Assembly: GCA_964559535.1 (NCBI GenBank)
Contig: CAZLIC010000003.1
Location: 1 to 64,000 of the forward strand
DNA length: 64,000 bases
Reading direction: 5' to 3'
Origin: CAZLIC01 sp964559535
GTDB lineage: Bacteria; Pseudomonadota; Alphaproteobacteria; Rhodobacterales; Rhodobacteraceae
Part shown: positions 8,873 to 16,708 of the stretch, piece by piece
Layout: every line of letters begins with the position of its first letter
Numbering within the stretch: position 1 is the first letter of the stretch
Position numbers and translations under genes: made by a program
The notes under the pieces: generated by a model
Told to the model about the DNA's origin: nothing
The model's database searches: none
What the model saw: only the letters and a program-made list of their open reading frames with translations

Positions 8873-10221
8873 AACGCCTCATCGCCCACGGCCTGATGTT
8901 CGGCAACCTCGTCGAGGTGGCCTCGCCCGCCCTGGTGGACCGCTACAAGCGCGCCATGCAGCACCTGTGCGGCAAGACCACCCAACTCACCGATTTCCAC
9001 ATCGACATCTCCGGCTACTCGCCCGAAATCGGCGACGAACTGGACGACGACCTGTATCTCAACCCCAACGGCTGCAACCGGCAGTTCATCCTGCTGACCA
9101 CGGCGCAGCGAGAGGCGCCGCTTTTGAACACCAAATTCTCCACCTCGCGCGGCATCCTGAAACAGTTTATCGCACAGAACGAATCGCAGCTGTTCGCGCT
9201 GACGGCCCGTGATGCGGTGGCGGGGGAATTGCAGAATACCGTTTATGAGCTCTCCTTACCGGCCAAACTGTTCGACATCCGGCAGATCACCATCGAGGCC
9301 GACACCATAGGCGGGCATGTGGCCGATGCGGGGAAGCTGGCGAAACTGATCGAGCGGTTCCGCCGCGAACCCGACGGCTGGCGCGACGACGTGCTGATTG
9401 CCGAGATGATCGGGCTGGCCAAGAAGACCGGCGACGTCACCCGCATTCCCATCGCGCTGCCCACCATGACCTTCGAGCAGCCCAATTTCTGGACGGCTCA
9501 TTTCGGTGGCATTTACATCTTTCGCACGCCCCGGGCGCCCGCCGCGATCAGCGTGAAACCGCTGGGGCGCCTGCCCATCGCCAACACCTTCGACATCACG
9601 CAGCGCAACCAGATTGCCGACTGGCTGGTGCGCAACGATCTGGTCGAGCCCATCGTGCAGGCGCGCGGCATGGATGCGGCGGCGGTGATCCGGCAGAAGA
9701 TGGACTTCATTCTGGTCGATGCCGCCGATGCGCTGAACCTGGACCTTGGCACCGCCACCCGCACCGACCTGCGCAAGATCGCGCACCGGCTGGGCCATGC
9801 GCTGCCCGACGAGTTCACCGGGCTGGCGGCCGTGCTTCGCTGGGTGGAGGGGGCGGGCGACTGGCCTGCGCTGAGTTCGGAACACCCGGCGTTCTTCTAT
9901 ACCCTGCGGTCGAAACCCCATGCCGACCGTGACCTGGTGAACATGCTTCTGTCCGAACTGTCGCCGCTGGACGTGCGGCAGCTGTATCTGACGCACAAGG
10001 AGAAGTTCTACGCCGACTATGCCACCTGGTCGGACCGCAAGCGGCAGTATGTGGCGGATTTCCTGGCGCGCGAATATGTGGTGGACAAGCAGGGGGCGCG
10101 GGCGGCACTCTTTGGCCCCGAACCCGGCATGGGCACGCCCGACCGCCCCGACCCGAAACCGGCGCCGTCGATGGTGGATCTGGTGGGGCCATGGGGTGCG
10201 GTGCGGAAGGTGCGGCGATGA
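8869..10221 (+). CDS. Conserved protein of unknown function (possibly DUF6638 family)
   Basis: A 450-residue protein without signal or membrane segments. It has distinctive motifs such as LTDFHIDISGYSPEIGDEL, YLNPNGCNRQFIL and LNTKFSTSRGIL near the N-terminus, and FFYTLRSKPHADRDLVNMLL near the C-terminus. I recall a Rhodobacteraceae family of this appearance under the label DUF6638, but I cannot verify that and no function is known to me. It is coupled by ATGA overlaps to genes on both sides and keeps the local GC-rich codon use, so it belongs to the core of this operon. Confidence 0.75.
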   Translation: MKRLIAHGLMFGNLVEVASPALVDRYKRAMQHLCGKTTQLTDFHIDISGYSPEIGDELDDDLYLNPNGCNRQFILLTTAQREAPLLNTKFSTSRGILKQFIAQNESQLFALTARDAVAGELQNTVYELSLPAKLFDIRQITIEADTIGGHVADAGKLAKLIERFRREPDGWRDDVLIAEMIGLAKKTGDVTRIPIALPTMTFEQPNFWTAHFGGIYIFRTPRAPAAISVKPLGRLPIANTFDITQRNQIADWLVRNDLVEPIVQARGMDAAAVIRQKMDFILVDAADALNLDLGTATRTDLRKIAHRLGHALPDEFTGLAAVLRWVEGAGDWPALSSEHPAFFYTLRSKPHADRDLVNMLLSELSPLDVRQLYLTHKEKFYADYATWSDRKRQYVADFLAREYVVDKQGARAALFGPEPGMGTPDRPDPKPAPSMVDLVGPWGAVRKVRR

Positions 10222-10487
10222 TCATCGGCTGGCTGCGGATGCTGTTCTTTGCCCTTGTGGGGCTGACGGTGGTGTACCTGCTGGTCTCGGCCTATTCCCG
10301 CAGCGTGCGGCGCGAACGGCTGGAAGAAACGTTCGATGCCGGCGACCGCAGCGGAAACCGTGACGAATTCATCCGCCAGGGGATGGCGGCCTATGACAAG
10401 GGGTTGCGCAAGCGGCTTCTGCTGCTGATCTACATCGTGCCGCTGGCGGTGATGTTCGTCACCGCGGCGATCATCAACTGGGACTGA
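10218..10487 (+). CDS. Small two-TM membrane protein in AAA+ operon
   Basis: An 89-residue protein with two transmembrane segments (about residues 5-25 and 67-86). Between them is a charged loop (RSVRRERLEETFDAGDRSGNRDEF...). The positive-inside pattern places this loop in the cytoplasm, where it could meet the soluble operon products. The ATG at 10218 overlaps the preceding stop (ATGA). No named family is recognised. It probably works with the following DUF1523 membrane protein as the membrane part of the system; that is inferred from position. Confidence 0.7.
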   Translation: MIIGWLRMLFFALVGLTVVYLLVSAYSRSVRRERLEETFDAGDRSGNRDEFIRQGMAAYDKGLRKRLLLLIYIVPLAVMFVTAAIINWD

Positions 10488-10500
10488 AGGGGCAACGCGG

Positions 10501-11184
10501 ATGTGGACATACATCAAATGGGGTTTCCGCATCACCCTGTTCCTGATCGTGGCGGCGTTCCTGCACTACACCCTTCCGCAGCGCGATATCGTGCGCGTGA
10601 TCAACACCTACAACAAGGTCACGCCAATCGGGTCGAACTGGATGTTCTATTCCATCGAGGACACCGGCACCGGCAACGAACTGAATGCCACCCGCGACAT
10701 CCGCTACATCGAGGCGGTGTTCCCCGACGGCGACAGCGTGGTGGTCTACCGCAACGAGGATACGGGCTGGCTCTGGCCGCCCTACTTCAAGTGGGACTCG
10801 AGCACGCTGCAGGCCGAAGCCACCAACTACAAGTCCGAGGACAGCGCCCCGAAGTGGGTGGCGGTCACGCATTACGGCTGGCGGGCGCCCATCATTTCGA
10901 TCTTCCCCAACGCGCTGAAGATCACCCCCGTCAGCGGGCCTGACGTCACGCTGTTCCCCTGGCTGAATCTGGTGATTCTGGCCCTGCTGGGCGCGGCGTT
11001 GCTGATGGCCTGGCTGATGATCGCGCAGTTCCGCGAACGGGTGGTCGACCCGGCCGTCGACCGTGCGGCGCAGACGCTGGATGCCATGGATGCCCGTGCC
11101 GATGCGGCCCGGGCGCAGGCCTCGGGCCTGTGGGGGCGGTTCCGGGCCTGGCTGGGCACCTGGCAAGGCAAGCCGCGCCGCTGA
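10501..11184 (+). CDS. DUF1523 family membrane protein
   Basis: A 227-residue protein with an N-terminal transmembrane segment (about 8-25), a ~130-residue extracytoplasmic domain, a second membrane segment (about 155-180) and a basic, Ala-rich cytoplasmic tail. The motif LHYTLPQRDIVRVINTYNK directly after the first segment, and DTGWLWPPYFKWDSS later, fit my knowledge of DUF1523, a proteobacterial family of unknown function. It starts 13 nt after the preceding gene and is the last gene on this strand before convergent transcription, so it closes the operon. Confidence 0.75.
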   Translation: MWTYIKWGFRITLFLIVAAFLHYTLPQRDIVRVINTYNKVTPIGSNWMFYSIEDTGTGNELNATRDIRYIEAVFPDGDSVVVYRNEDTGWLWPPYFKWDSSTLQAEATNYKSEDSAPKWVAVTHYGWRAPIISIFPNALKITPVSGPDVTLFPWLNLVILALLGAALLMAWLMIAQFRERVVDPAVDRAAQTLDAMDARADAARAQASGLWGRFRAWLGTWQGKPRR

Positions 11185-11193
11185 CACGGCGGT

Positions 11194-11661
11194 TCAGTCC
11201 GCCCGGTCAATCCGCAGCTGGAAGCAGTTGTTGCGCGCCGACCGCACATGCACATAGGCCACGCGCGGGTCCTCCAGCAGGGCTGCGGCACGGTCCGGGA
11301 TGGCCGGTGTGGCGATCACGCCGCCGGTGCCGTAGACGATCCGGTCTTCGGCCGAATAGCCCCGGACGATGTAGTCGGGCGAGGCGAGTATCTCGGGCAT
11401 TTCGGCGCCGCCAGCGGGCTGGCAGGGGTCGGCGCACAGGAAAATCGGGCCCACTTCGGCATAGGGCTGCGGCGCCGGAAACGGGCGATGTGCCAGCACC
11501 AGCATCCCTGCGCCTGCCGGGATCATCTGCAGGCAATGGCGGCAGGGGTTGCCGGGGCCGTCTGACACATGCTGCTCGGGCAGCTGGCCGTTGGCATCGG
11601 GCTGGCCCGCCTGATAGGCGCGGGCGGTCTGGGTGGGAATGGGCGTGAACCGGATCGGCAT
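11194..11661 (-). CDS. DUF1203 family protein
   Basis: A 155-residue soluble protein matching the general features of DUF1203: an N-terminal FTPIPT segment, a CRHCLQMIPAGAGMLVLAHRPF centre (paired cysteines followed by a beta-rich stretch) and a C-terminal VAYVHVRSARNNCFQLRI end. No reaction is known for the family. The ATG at 11661 was chosen because it is preceded by AAGGAG at good spacing; longer in-frame starts lack this. It converges on the DUF1523 gene with only 9 nt between stop codons, and no terminator hairpin is visible in that gap. Confidence 0.82.
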   Translation of the reverse strand: MPIRFTPIPTQTARAYQAGQPDANGQLPEQHVSDGPGNPCRHCLQMIPAGAGMLVLAHRPFPAPQPYAEVGPIFLCADPCQPAGGAEMPEILASPDYIVRGYSAEDRIVYGTGGVIATPAIPDRAAALLEDPRVAYVHVRSARNNCFQLRIDRAD

Positions 11662-11846
11662 GGAGTTTCTCCTTTGCCCCATGTTTCGCCTGACTGCCCC
11701 CGGGGCACGACCCGGATCCTGCGCAATCACTTCGCCCTAATGGCATGATACTGCGAGGTTTTAATCTTCACAAAGCGTTGACGATTTCGTCACGGCACGT
11801 TGACCCGCGCAGGTCAGACACGGTGCGTTCCAGACGGAGACGCGCG

Positions 11847-13187
11847 ATGCACCGAATCCTTGCCCCTGTGATGTTGCTGGCTGCCCCTGCCATGGCGCAG
11901 GACACCACCTTCCCCGCCACGCTGGCCGGTCACGCCATGCTGCCCGCGGCCTCGTTCGTGGCTGCCCCGGCCGATGCCCCCGCGGACGCCGCGGTCTCGG
12001 GCAAGTTCACCGGCGCGGTGCGCAACGCAGTTGTGGGCTCGGTGCCCGGCGACACCGGCGCGCTGCACGGCAAGCGGCCGACCGGCCTGTCGTTGCCGTT
12101 CCAGGGCCAGCCGCTGCAGGGCCTGTCGGGCTATGCCATGGAAAAGGCTGCCGACGGCACGGTTCTGGTGCTGACCGACAACGGCTTCGGCGCCAAGGCC
12201 AACAGTCCCGACGCGCTGCTGATGTTCCACCGCATCGCACCCGACTTCGCCACCGGCGAAGTCAAGGTGGCCGAGACGGTGTTCCTGCGCGACCCCGACC
12301 ACAAGGTTCCCTTCCGCATCGCCTATGAAGGTACCGACAGCCGCTATCTGACCGGCGCCGACTTCGACCCCGAATCGATCCAGCTGGTGGGCGAACGGGT
12401 GTTCATCGGCGAGGAATTCGGGCCCTACATCATCGAGGCCACGCTGGCCGGTCACGTCGTGGCCGTGCACCCCACCATGATGGACGGCGCCGTGGTCAAG
12501 GGCGTCGACACCCCCGGCATCTCCGCCGTCTCGGTGGTGGGCAAGGACTGGCGCGTACAGCGTTCGGGCGGCTACGAAGGCATGGCGCTGCAGCCCGGTA
12601 CGGGCCTGCTGTGGACGATCTTCGAAAAGCCGCTGATGGGCGAGGACAACAAGCCCGAAGGCAATTTCCTGCGCGTGCTGGCCTTCGATCCGGCCAAGGG
12701 TGAATGGACCGGCGCGGGCTTCAAGTTTGCGCTGGCCGAAGGCGCCACCGCCATCGGCGATTTCAACTTCATCGATGAAACCCGCGCGATGATCATCGAG
12801 CGCGACAACGGCGAGGGTGAGCCCAGCCTGAAGTGCGCCGCCGACCCGGCGCCCGACTGCTTCCCGCTGCCCGCCATGCTGAAGCGCATCGTGCTGATCG
12901 ACACGGCCACCGTCGATGCCGACGGGTTTGTGCGCCGCATCGGGCACATCGACCTGATGAACATCGCCGACCCCGAGGGCAAGGCGCGGCTGGAGACCGT
13001 GGGGGGCGAAAAGGGCCGGTTCAGCCTGCCGTTCTTCACGATCGAGGACGTGATGAAGGTCGATGACACGCACATCATGGTGGGCGTGGACAACAACCTG
13101 CCCTATTCGTCGGGCCGCGCGCTGGACCGCGCCGCCGACAACGAGATTGTGCTGTTGGCGGTGCCCGAGTTCCTGGCGGCGAAGTGA
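11847..13187 (+). CDS. Exported esterase-like protein of the phytase beta-propeller type
   Basis: A 446-residue protein with a signal peptide (MHRILAPVMLLAAPAMAQ, cleavage after AMA). The mature part resembles the esterase-like activity of phytase family (PF13449 type): LSGYAMEKAADGTVLVLTDNGFG, FDPESIQLVGERVFIGEEFGPYI, GYEGMALQPG and ERDNGEGEPSLKC are spaced as the blades of a propeller. It likely acts in the periplasm on phosphate or carboxyl esters; the substrate is unknown. GGAGA precedes the ATG. A strong stem-loop (13242-13265) follows the gene. Confidence 0.85.
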   Translation: MHRILAPVMLLAAPAMAQDTTFPATLAGHAMLPAASFVAAPADAPADAAVSGKFTGAVRNAVVGSVPGDTGALHGKRPTGLSLPFQGQPLQGLSGYAMEKAADGTVLVLTDNGFGAKANSPDALLMFHRIAPDFATGEVKVAETVFLRDPDHKVPFRIAYEGTDSRYLTGADFDPESIQLVGERVFIGEEFGPYIIEATLAGHVVAVHPTMMDGAVVKGVDTPGISAVSVVGKDWRVQRSGGYEGMALQPGTGLLWTIFEKPLMGEDNKPEGNFLRVLAFDPAKGEWTGAGFKFALAEGATAIGDFNFIDETRAMIIERDNGEGEPSLKCAADPAPDCFPLPAMLKRIVLIDTATVDADGFVRRIGHIDLMNIADPEGKARLETVGGEKGRFSLPFFTIEDVMKVDDTHIMVGVDNNLPYSSGRALDRAADNEIVLLAVPEFLAAK

Positions 13188-13241
13188 CGTATCCGTGTTC
13201 GGCGTAGGGGTTTTGTAGCAGGAAGCGATTGTGCGGAGTGC

Positions 13242-13265
13242 GGGGGGCGCTTGCGCCCCCCTTTT
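13242..13265. terminator. Perfect GC stem-loop with T run between convergent genes
   Basis: GGGGGGCGC and GCGCCCCCC form a perfect 9-bp inverted repeat separated by TT (the loop would open to about 6 nt), followed by TTTT. It sits between the esterase gene (plus) and the glutathionyl-hydroquinone reductase gene (minus). The T run serves the plus strand, where it looks like an intrinsic terminator. The stem may also slow transcription from the minus side. Confidence 0.75.
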
Positions 13266-13280
13266 CCCCTCCGTCGAGGT

Positions 13281-14255
13281 TCAGCCCCGCGCGTGCGGCG
13301 CCGCAAAGTCGATGATGGGGTTGATTGGCACAATCCGGTGCGGGTTTATCGTCTCGTGGCTGGCGTGGTAGTGGCGCACATAGTGGTCGGGGCGCACGGT
13401 TTCGGCGATGCTTGGCCATTGGAACAGCTCGCGCGTGTAGGCCCAGAGCGCGGGATAGTCGATCAGCCGCCGCCGGTTGCACTTGAAATGCAGGTGGTAG
13501 ACCAGATCGAACCGCGCCAGCGTCGGAAACAGCCGCCAGTCGGCCTCGGTAATCCGGTCGCCCATCAGGTAGCGCTGGCGCGACAGACGGTCTTCCAGCC
13601 AGTCGAGCGTGCTAAACAGGGCCGCGACGGCGGTGTCGTAGGCCGCCTGCGTTGTGGCAAAGCCTGCCCGGTAGACGCCGTTGTTCACAGTGTCATAGAT
13701 GCGCGCGTTGACCGGTTCGATGGCGTCACGCAGGTCGGCGGGCCAGTAGTCGTCGGCATTGCCCGTCAGACCGTCGAAGGCCGAATTGAACATGCGGATG
13801 ATTTCCGAAGATTCATTCGACACGATGGTCTGGCGCTCGATGTCCCACAGCACGGGTACCGTGACACGCGTCGAAGCCTGCGGGTCGGCGCGCAGGTAGA
13901 TGTCGCGCAGGAAGGGCAGGCCGTACAGCATGTCACCCGTGGCGCCGGGGAAACCGGTGTCGAAGGCCCAGCCGTCGCCGCCCATGTCGGGATGCACGAC
14001 CGACACGCCGATGTGCGGCGAAAGCCCCTTCAGCGCGCGGAAGATCAGCGTGCGGTGGGCCCAGGGACAGGCATAGGAAACATACAGGTGATAGCGCCCC
14101 GAAGCCGCGGCAAATCCGCCCGCGCCCGACAGGCCCGTGGCGCCGTCCGCCGTGATCCAGTTGCGAAAGACCGAGGCCTTCCGCTCGAACGCGCCACCCG
14201 TCGACCGGGTGTCGTACCAGGCGGTGTGCCAGACGCCGTCAACCAGAAGTCCCAT
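13281..14255 (-). CDS. Glutathionyl-hydroquinone reductase (Xi-class glutathione transferase)
   Basis: A 324-residue cytoplasmic enzyme that reduces glutathionyl-hydroquinones through a catalytic cysteine. The N-terminal thioredoxin-like domain carries YVSYACPWAHRT, whose CPWAH cysteine is the family hallmark (YqjG/PcpF type). VPVLWDIERQTIVSNESSEI supplies the cis-Pro and glutathione-binding Ser. The C-terminal helical domain has RYLMGDRITEADWRLFPTLARFD. Length is normal for the Xi class (about 320-330). AAGGAGA precedes the ATG at 14255. It lies 90 nt downstream of the aldo/keto reductase and may be read from the xyl operon, but could be independent. Confidence 0.92.
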   Translation of the reverse strand: MGLLVDGVWHTAWYDTRSTGGAFERKASVFRNWITADGATGLSGAGGFAAASGRYHLYVSYACPWAHRTLIFRALKGLSPHIGVSVVHPDMGGDGWAFDTGFPGATGDMLYGLPFLRDIYLRADPQASTRVTVPVLWDIERQTIVSNESSEIIRMFNSAFDGLTGNADDYWPADLRDAIEPVNARIYDTVNNGVYRAGFATTQAAYDTAVAALFSTLDWLEDRLSRQRYLMGDRITEADWRLFPTLARFDLVYHLHFKCNRRRLIDYPALWAYTRELFQWPSIAETVRPDHYVRHYHASHETINPHRIVPINPIIDFAAPHARG

Positions 14256-14345
14256 GCGCGTCTCCTTGTGCTGATGCCAAGATAGACAAGGGCGGCGCAC
14301 GCGCCATGCGCAGGGGCGCGCAAAAGACCTGCGCGGATGCCGGGG

Positions 14346-15407
14346 TCAGCCGGTTTCCGACGAGCGTGCCCAGAGGTTCACGTCTTCCTCGGCCGACACG
14401 CGGTCGATCTCGGCCAGTTCCTCGGCCGTGAAGTCCAGGTTGCGCACGGCACCCACGCAGTCGATCACCTGTTCGGGCCGCGATGCGCCGATCAGCGCCG
14501 TGGTGATGCCGCCGACACGCAGCACCCAGGCCAGCGCCATCTGTGCCAGAGTCTGCCCGCGCGCCGCCGCAATGTCGTTCAGCGCCCGTACCGAAGCCAG
14601 CGCGCGTTCGGAAATCATCTCTTGCGAAAGCGACTTGCCCTGCGTCACCCGGCTGCCGGCGGGGATGCCGTTCAGGTACTTGTTCGTCAGGATGCCCTGG
14701 GCCAGCGGCGTAAAGGCGATGGACCCGATGCCCAGATCGGCCAGCGTGTCCTTCAGCCCGTCATGTTCCACCCAGCGGTTCAGGATGCTGTAGGACGGCT
14801 GGTGAATCACGCAAGGTGTGCCCAGCGATTTCAGGATCGCCGCCGCTTGCCGTGTCCGCTCGCTGTTGTAGGACGAAATGCCTGCATACAGCGCCCTGCC
14901 CGACCGCACGATGTGGTCCAGCGCGCCCATGGTTTCTTCCAGCGGCGTGTCGGGGTCAAACCGGTGGGAATAGAAGATGTCCACATAGTCGAGCCCCATC
15001 CGCTTCAGCGACTGGTCACACGACGCGATCAGGCTTTTGCGGCTGCCCCATTCGCCGTAGGGTCCGTCCCACATGCGGTAACCCGCCTTGGACGAGATCA
15101 CCATCTCGTCGCGGTAGCCCGCGAAATCGGTGCGCAGCACTTCGCCGAATGCCTCTTCGGCGCTGCCGGGGGGCGGGCCATAGTTGTTGGCTAGGTCGAA
15201 ATGCGTGATGCCATGGTCAAACGCCGTGCGCAGGATGGCGCGGCGGCGGGTGTGCGGCGTGTCGTGCCCGAAGTTGTGCCACAGGCCCAGGGATATGGCA
15301 GGCAGCATCAGCCCGCTGCGGCCACAGCGGCGATAGACCATGCGGTCATAGCGGTCGGGGTGGGGTTGATAGGGCACGATGCGGGGCTTTGCGGGGCGTT
15401 CGGCCAT
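14346..15407 (-). CDS. Aldo/keto reductase, YghZ/L-glyceraldehyde-3-phosphate reductase type
   Basis: A 353-residue NADPH-dependent reductase with the (beta/alpha)8 AKR pattern. Asp and Tyr of the catalytic tetrad lie in FDLANNYGPPPG, Lys in ISSKAGYRMW and His in DIFYSHRFDPDTP. C-terminal GITTALIGASRPEQ is the cofactor-binding loop. The KCNAB/YghZ subgroup reduces glyceraldehyde phosphates and other aldehydes. Its start overlaps the xylA stop (TGATG), so it is the last gene of the xylose operon. A role in reducing sugar or aldehyde by-products of xylose use is inference from position. Confidence 0.9.
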   Translation of the reverse strand: MAERPAKPRIVPYQPHPDRYDRMVYRRCGRSGLMLPAISLGLWHNFGHDTPHTRRRAILRTAFDHGITHFDLANNYGPPPGSAEEAFGEVLRTDFAGYRDEMVISSKAGYRMWDGPYGEWGSRKSLIASCDQSLKRMGLDYVDIFYSHRFDPDTPLEETMGALDHIVRSGRALYAGISSYNSERTRQAAAILKSLGTPCVIHQPSYSILNRWVEHDGLKDTLADLGIGSIAFTPLAQGILTNKYLNGIPAGSRVTQGKSLSQEMISERALASVRALNDIAAARGQTLAQMALAWVLRVGGITTALIGASRPEQVIDCVGAVRNLDFTAEELAEIDRVSAEEDVNLWARSSETG

Positions 15408-16708
15408 CAGACGAAGCGGTTCACAAGGTTTTCCAGACGTTCCTGCCGGCCCGAGCGCGGCTGCGGGTTCAGGCCCTGGTCCAGCACCCGCGCGGCCGCA
15501 CTGTCCAGCGTGCCGGCCAGCATGGCCTTTGCTTCCGCACTGTCCCAGCCTGCGTAACGGTCGGCCCGTGCTTTCTCCAACCCGCCGTCCTGCCACATCG
15601 TCGCGGCGGCCTTCAGCGCCCGGGCGCAGGTGTCCATGCCGCCTGCATGGGCCAGGATCAGGTCTGCGGGATCCAGGCTTTGCCGACGGATCTTGGCATC
15701 GAAGTTCACGCCGCCGGTGGTAAACCCGCCCGCGCGAAGGATTTCATAGAACGCCAGCGTTTTTTCCGCATGGTTGTTCGGAAACTGGTCGGTATCCCAG
15801 CCGGACTGGTAATCGTTCCGGTTCATGTCGATCGACCCGAAGATGCCCAACGATGCCGCCAGCGCAATCTCGTGTTCAAACGAATGCCCGGCAAGGATGG
15901 CGTGGCCCTGTTCGATGTTGGTCTTGACCACCTTCTCCAGCCCGAAATCCTTCAGAAACCCGTACACCGTGGCCACGTCATAGTCGTACTGGTGCTTTGA
16001 CGGTTCCTGCGGCTTCGGCTCGATCAGGATGGTGCCGGTGAAGCCGATCTTGCAGGCATAGTCGACCACCTGGCACAGGAACCGGCCGGCCTGTTCCCGT
16101 TCGCGCTTCAGGTCGGTGTTCAAGAGCGTCTCATACCCTTCGCGCCCGCCCCACAGCACATAGTTCTGCCCGCCCAGCCGCATGGTGGCATCCAGGCAGG
16201 ATTTCACCGTGGCCGCGGCATAGGCGTAGACATCCGGGTCGGGGTTGGTGGCGGCGCCTGACATGAAGCGGCGGTGGCTGAACAGGTTCGCGGTGCCCCA
16301 CAGAAGCTTCGCCTTGTGGCGCGACTGCTTCTCTTCGAAGTAGTCCACGATCGCGTTCAGGTTGCGCAGGCTTTCGGCAAAGGTCGCGCCTTCGGGGCGG
16401 GCGTCGGCGTCATGGAAGCACCAGAAGGGCGTGCCCAGGATGTCGAACATCTCGAACGCCGCGTCAGCCTTCATCCGGGCGTGGTCCATCGTGTCGCCGA
16501 ACCACGGACGCTCAAAAGTCTGGCCGCCGAAGGGGTCACCGCCCGGCCAGGCGAACGAATGCCAATAGGCCACGGCAAAGCGCAGGTGGTCTTCCATCCG
16601 CTTGCCCAGCACAACCTCGTCGGGGTTGTAGTGGTGGAAGGCGAATTCGTTGTCGCTGTCGGGCCCTTCGTAGCGCAGGGCGGGGATTCCGGCGAAGAAA
16701 TCGGTCAT
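15407..16708 (-). CDS. xylA: Xylose isomerase
   Basis: Converts D-xylose to D-xylulose in the cytoplasm using two divalent metals. The sequence shows family signatures: FWCFHDADARPEG with the catalytic His-Asp, NYVLWGGREGYETLLNTD, ILIEPKPQEPSKHQYDYD with the metal-binding Glu, IEQGHAILAGHSFEHE, and SIDMNRNDYQSGWDTDQFP. At 433 residues it is the standard length of the class II enzyme. It follows xylB with a 4-nt overlap (xylB ends at 16705) and precedes the aldo/keto reductase with a 1-nt overlap, so these three catabolic genes are translationally coupled. Confidence 0.98.
   Translation of the reverse strand: MTDFFAGIPALRYEGPDSDNEFAFHHYNPDEVVLGKRMEDHLRFAVAYWHSFAWPGGDPFGGQTFERPWFGDTMDHARMKADAAFEMFDILGTPFWCFHDADARPEGATFAESLRNLNAIVDYFEEKQSRHKAKLLWGTANLFSHRRFMSGAATNPDPDVYAYAAATVKSCLDATMRLGGQNYVLWGGREGYETLLNTDLKREREQAGRFLCQVVDYACKIGFTGTILIEPKPQEPSKHQYDYDVATVYGFLKDFGLEKVVKTNIEQGHAILAGHSFEHEIALAASLGIFGSIDMNRNDYQSGWDTDQFPNNHAEKTLAFYEILRAGGFTTGGVNFDAKIRRQSLDPADLILAHAGGMDTCARALKAAATMWQDGGLEKARADRYAGWDSAEAKAMLAGTLDSAAARVLDQGLNPQPRSGRQERLENLVNRFV

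Noticed and set aside
3722..11184. Calling the AAA+ operon a known anti-phage or tellurite-resistance system
   Set aside because: No nuclease, reverse transcriptase, TIR, TerC/TerD or similar domain is visible; TelA resemblance of the first protein alone is not enough.
11745..11846. Possible Pho box or -35/-10 upstream of the phytase-like esterase (TTGAC repeats)
   Set aside because: Two TTGAC-like words occur, but the spacing and half sites do not match a Pho box well enough to claim phosphate control.
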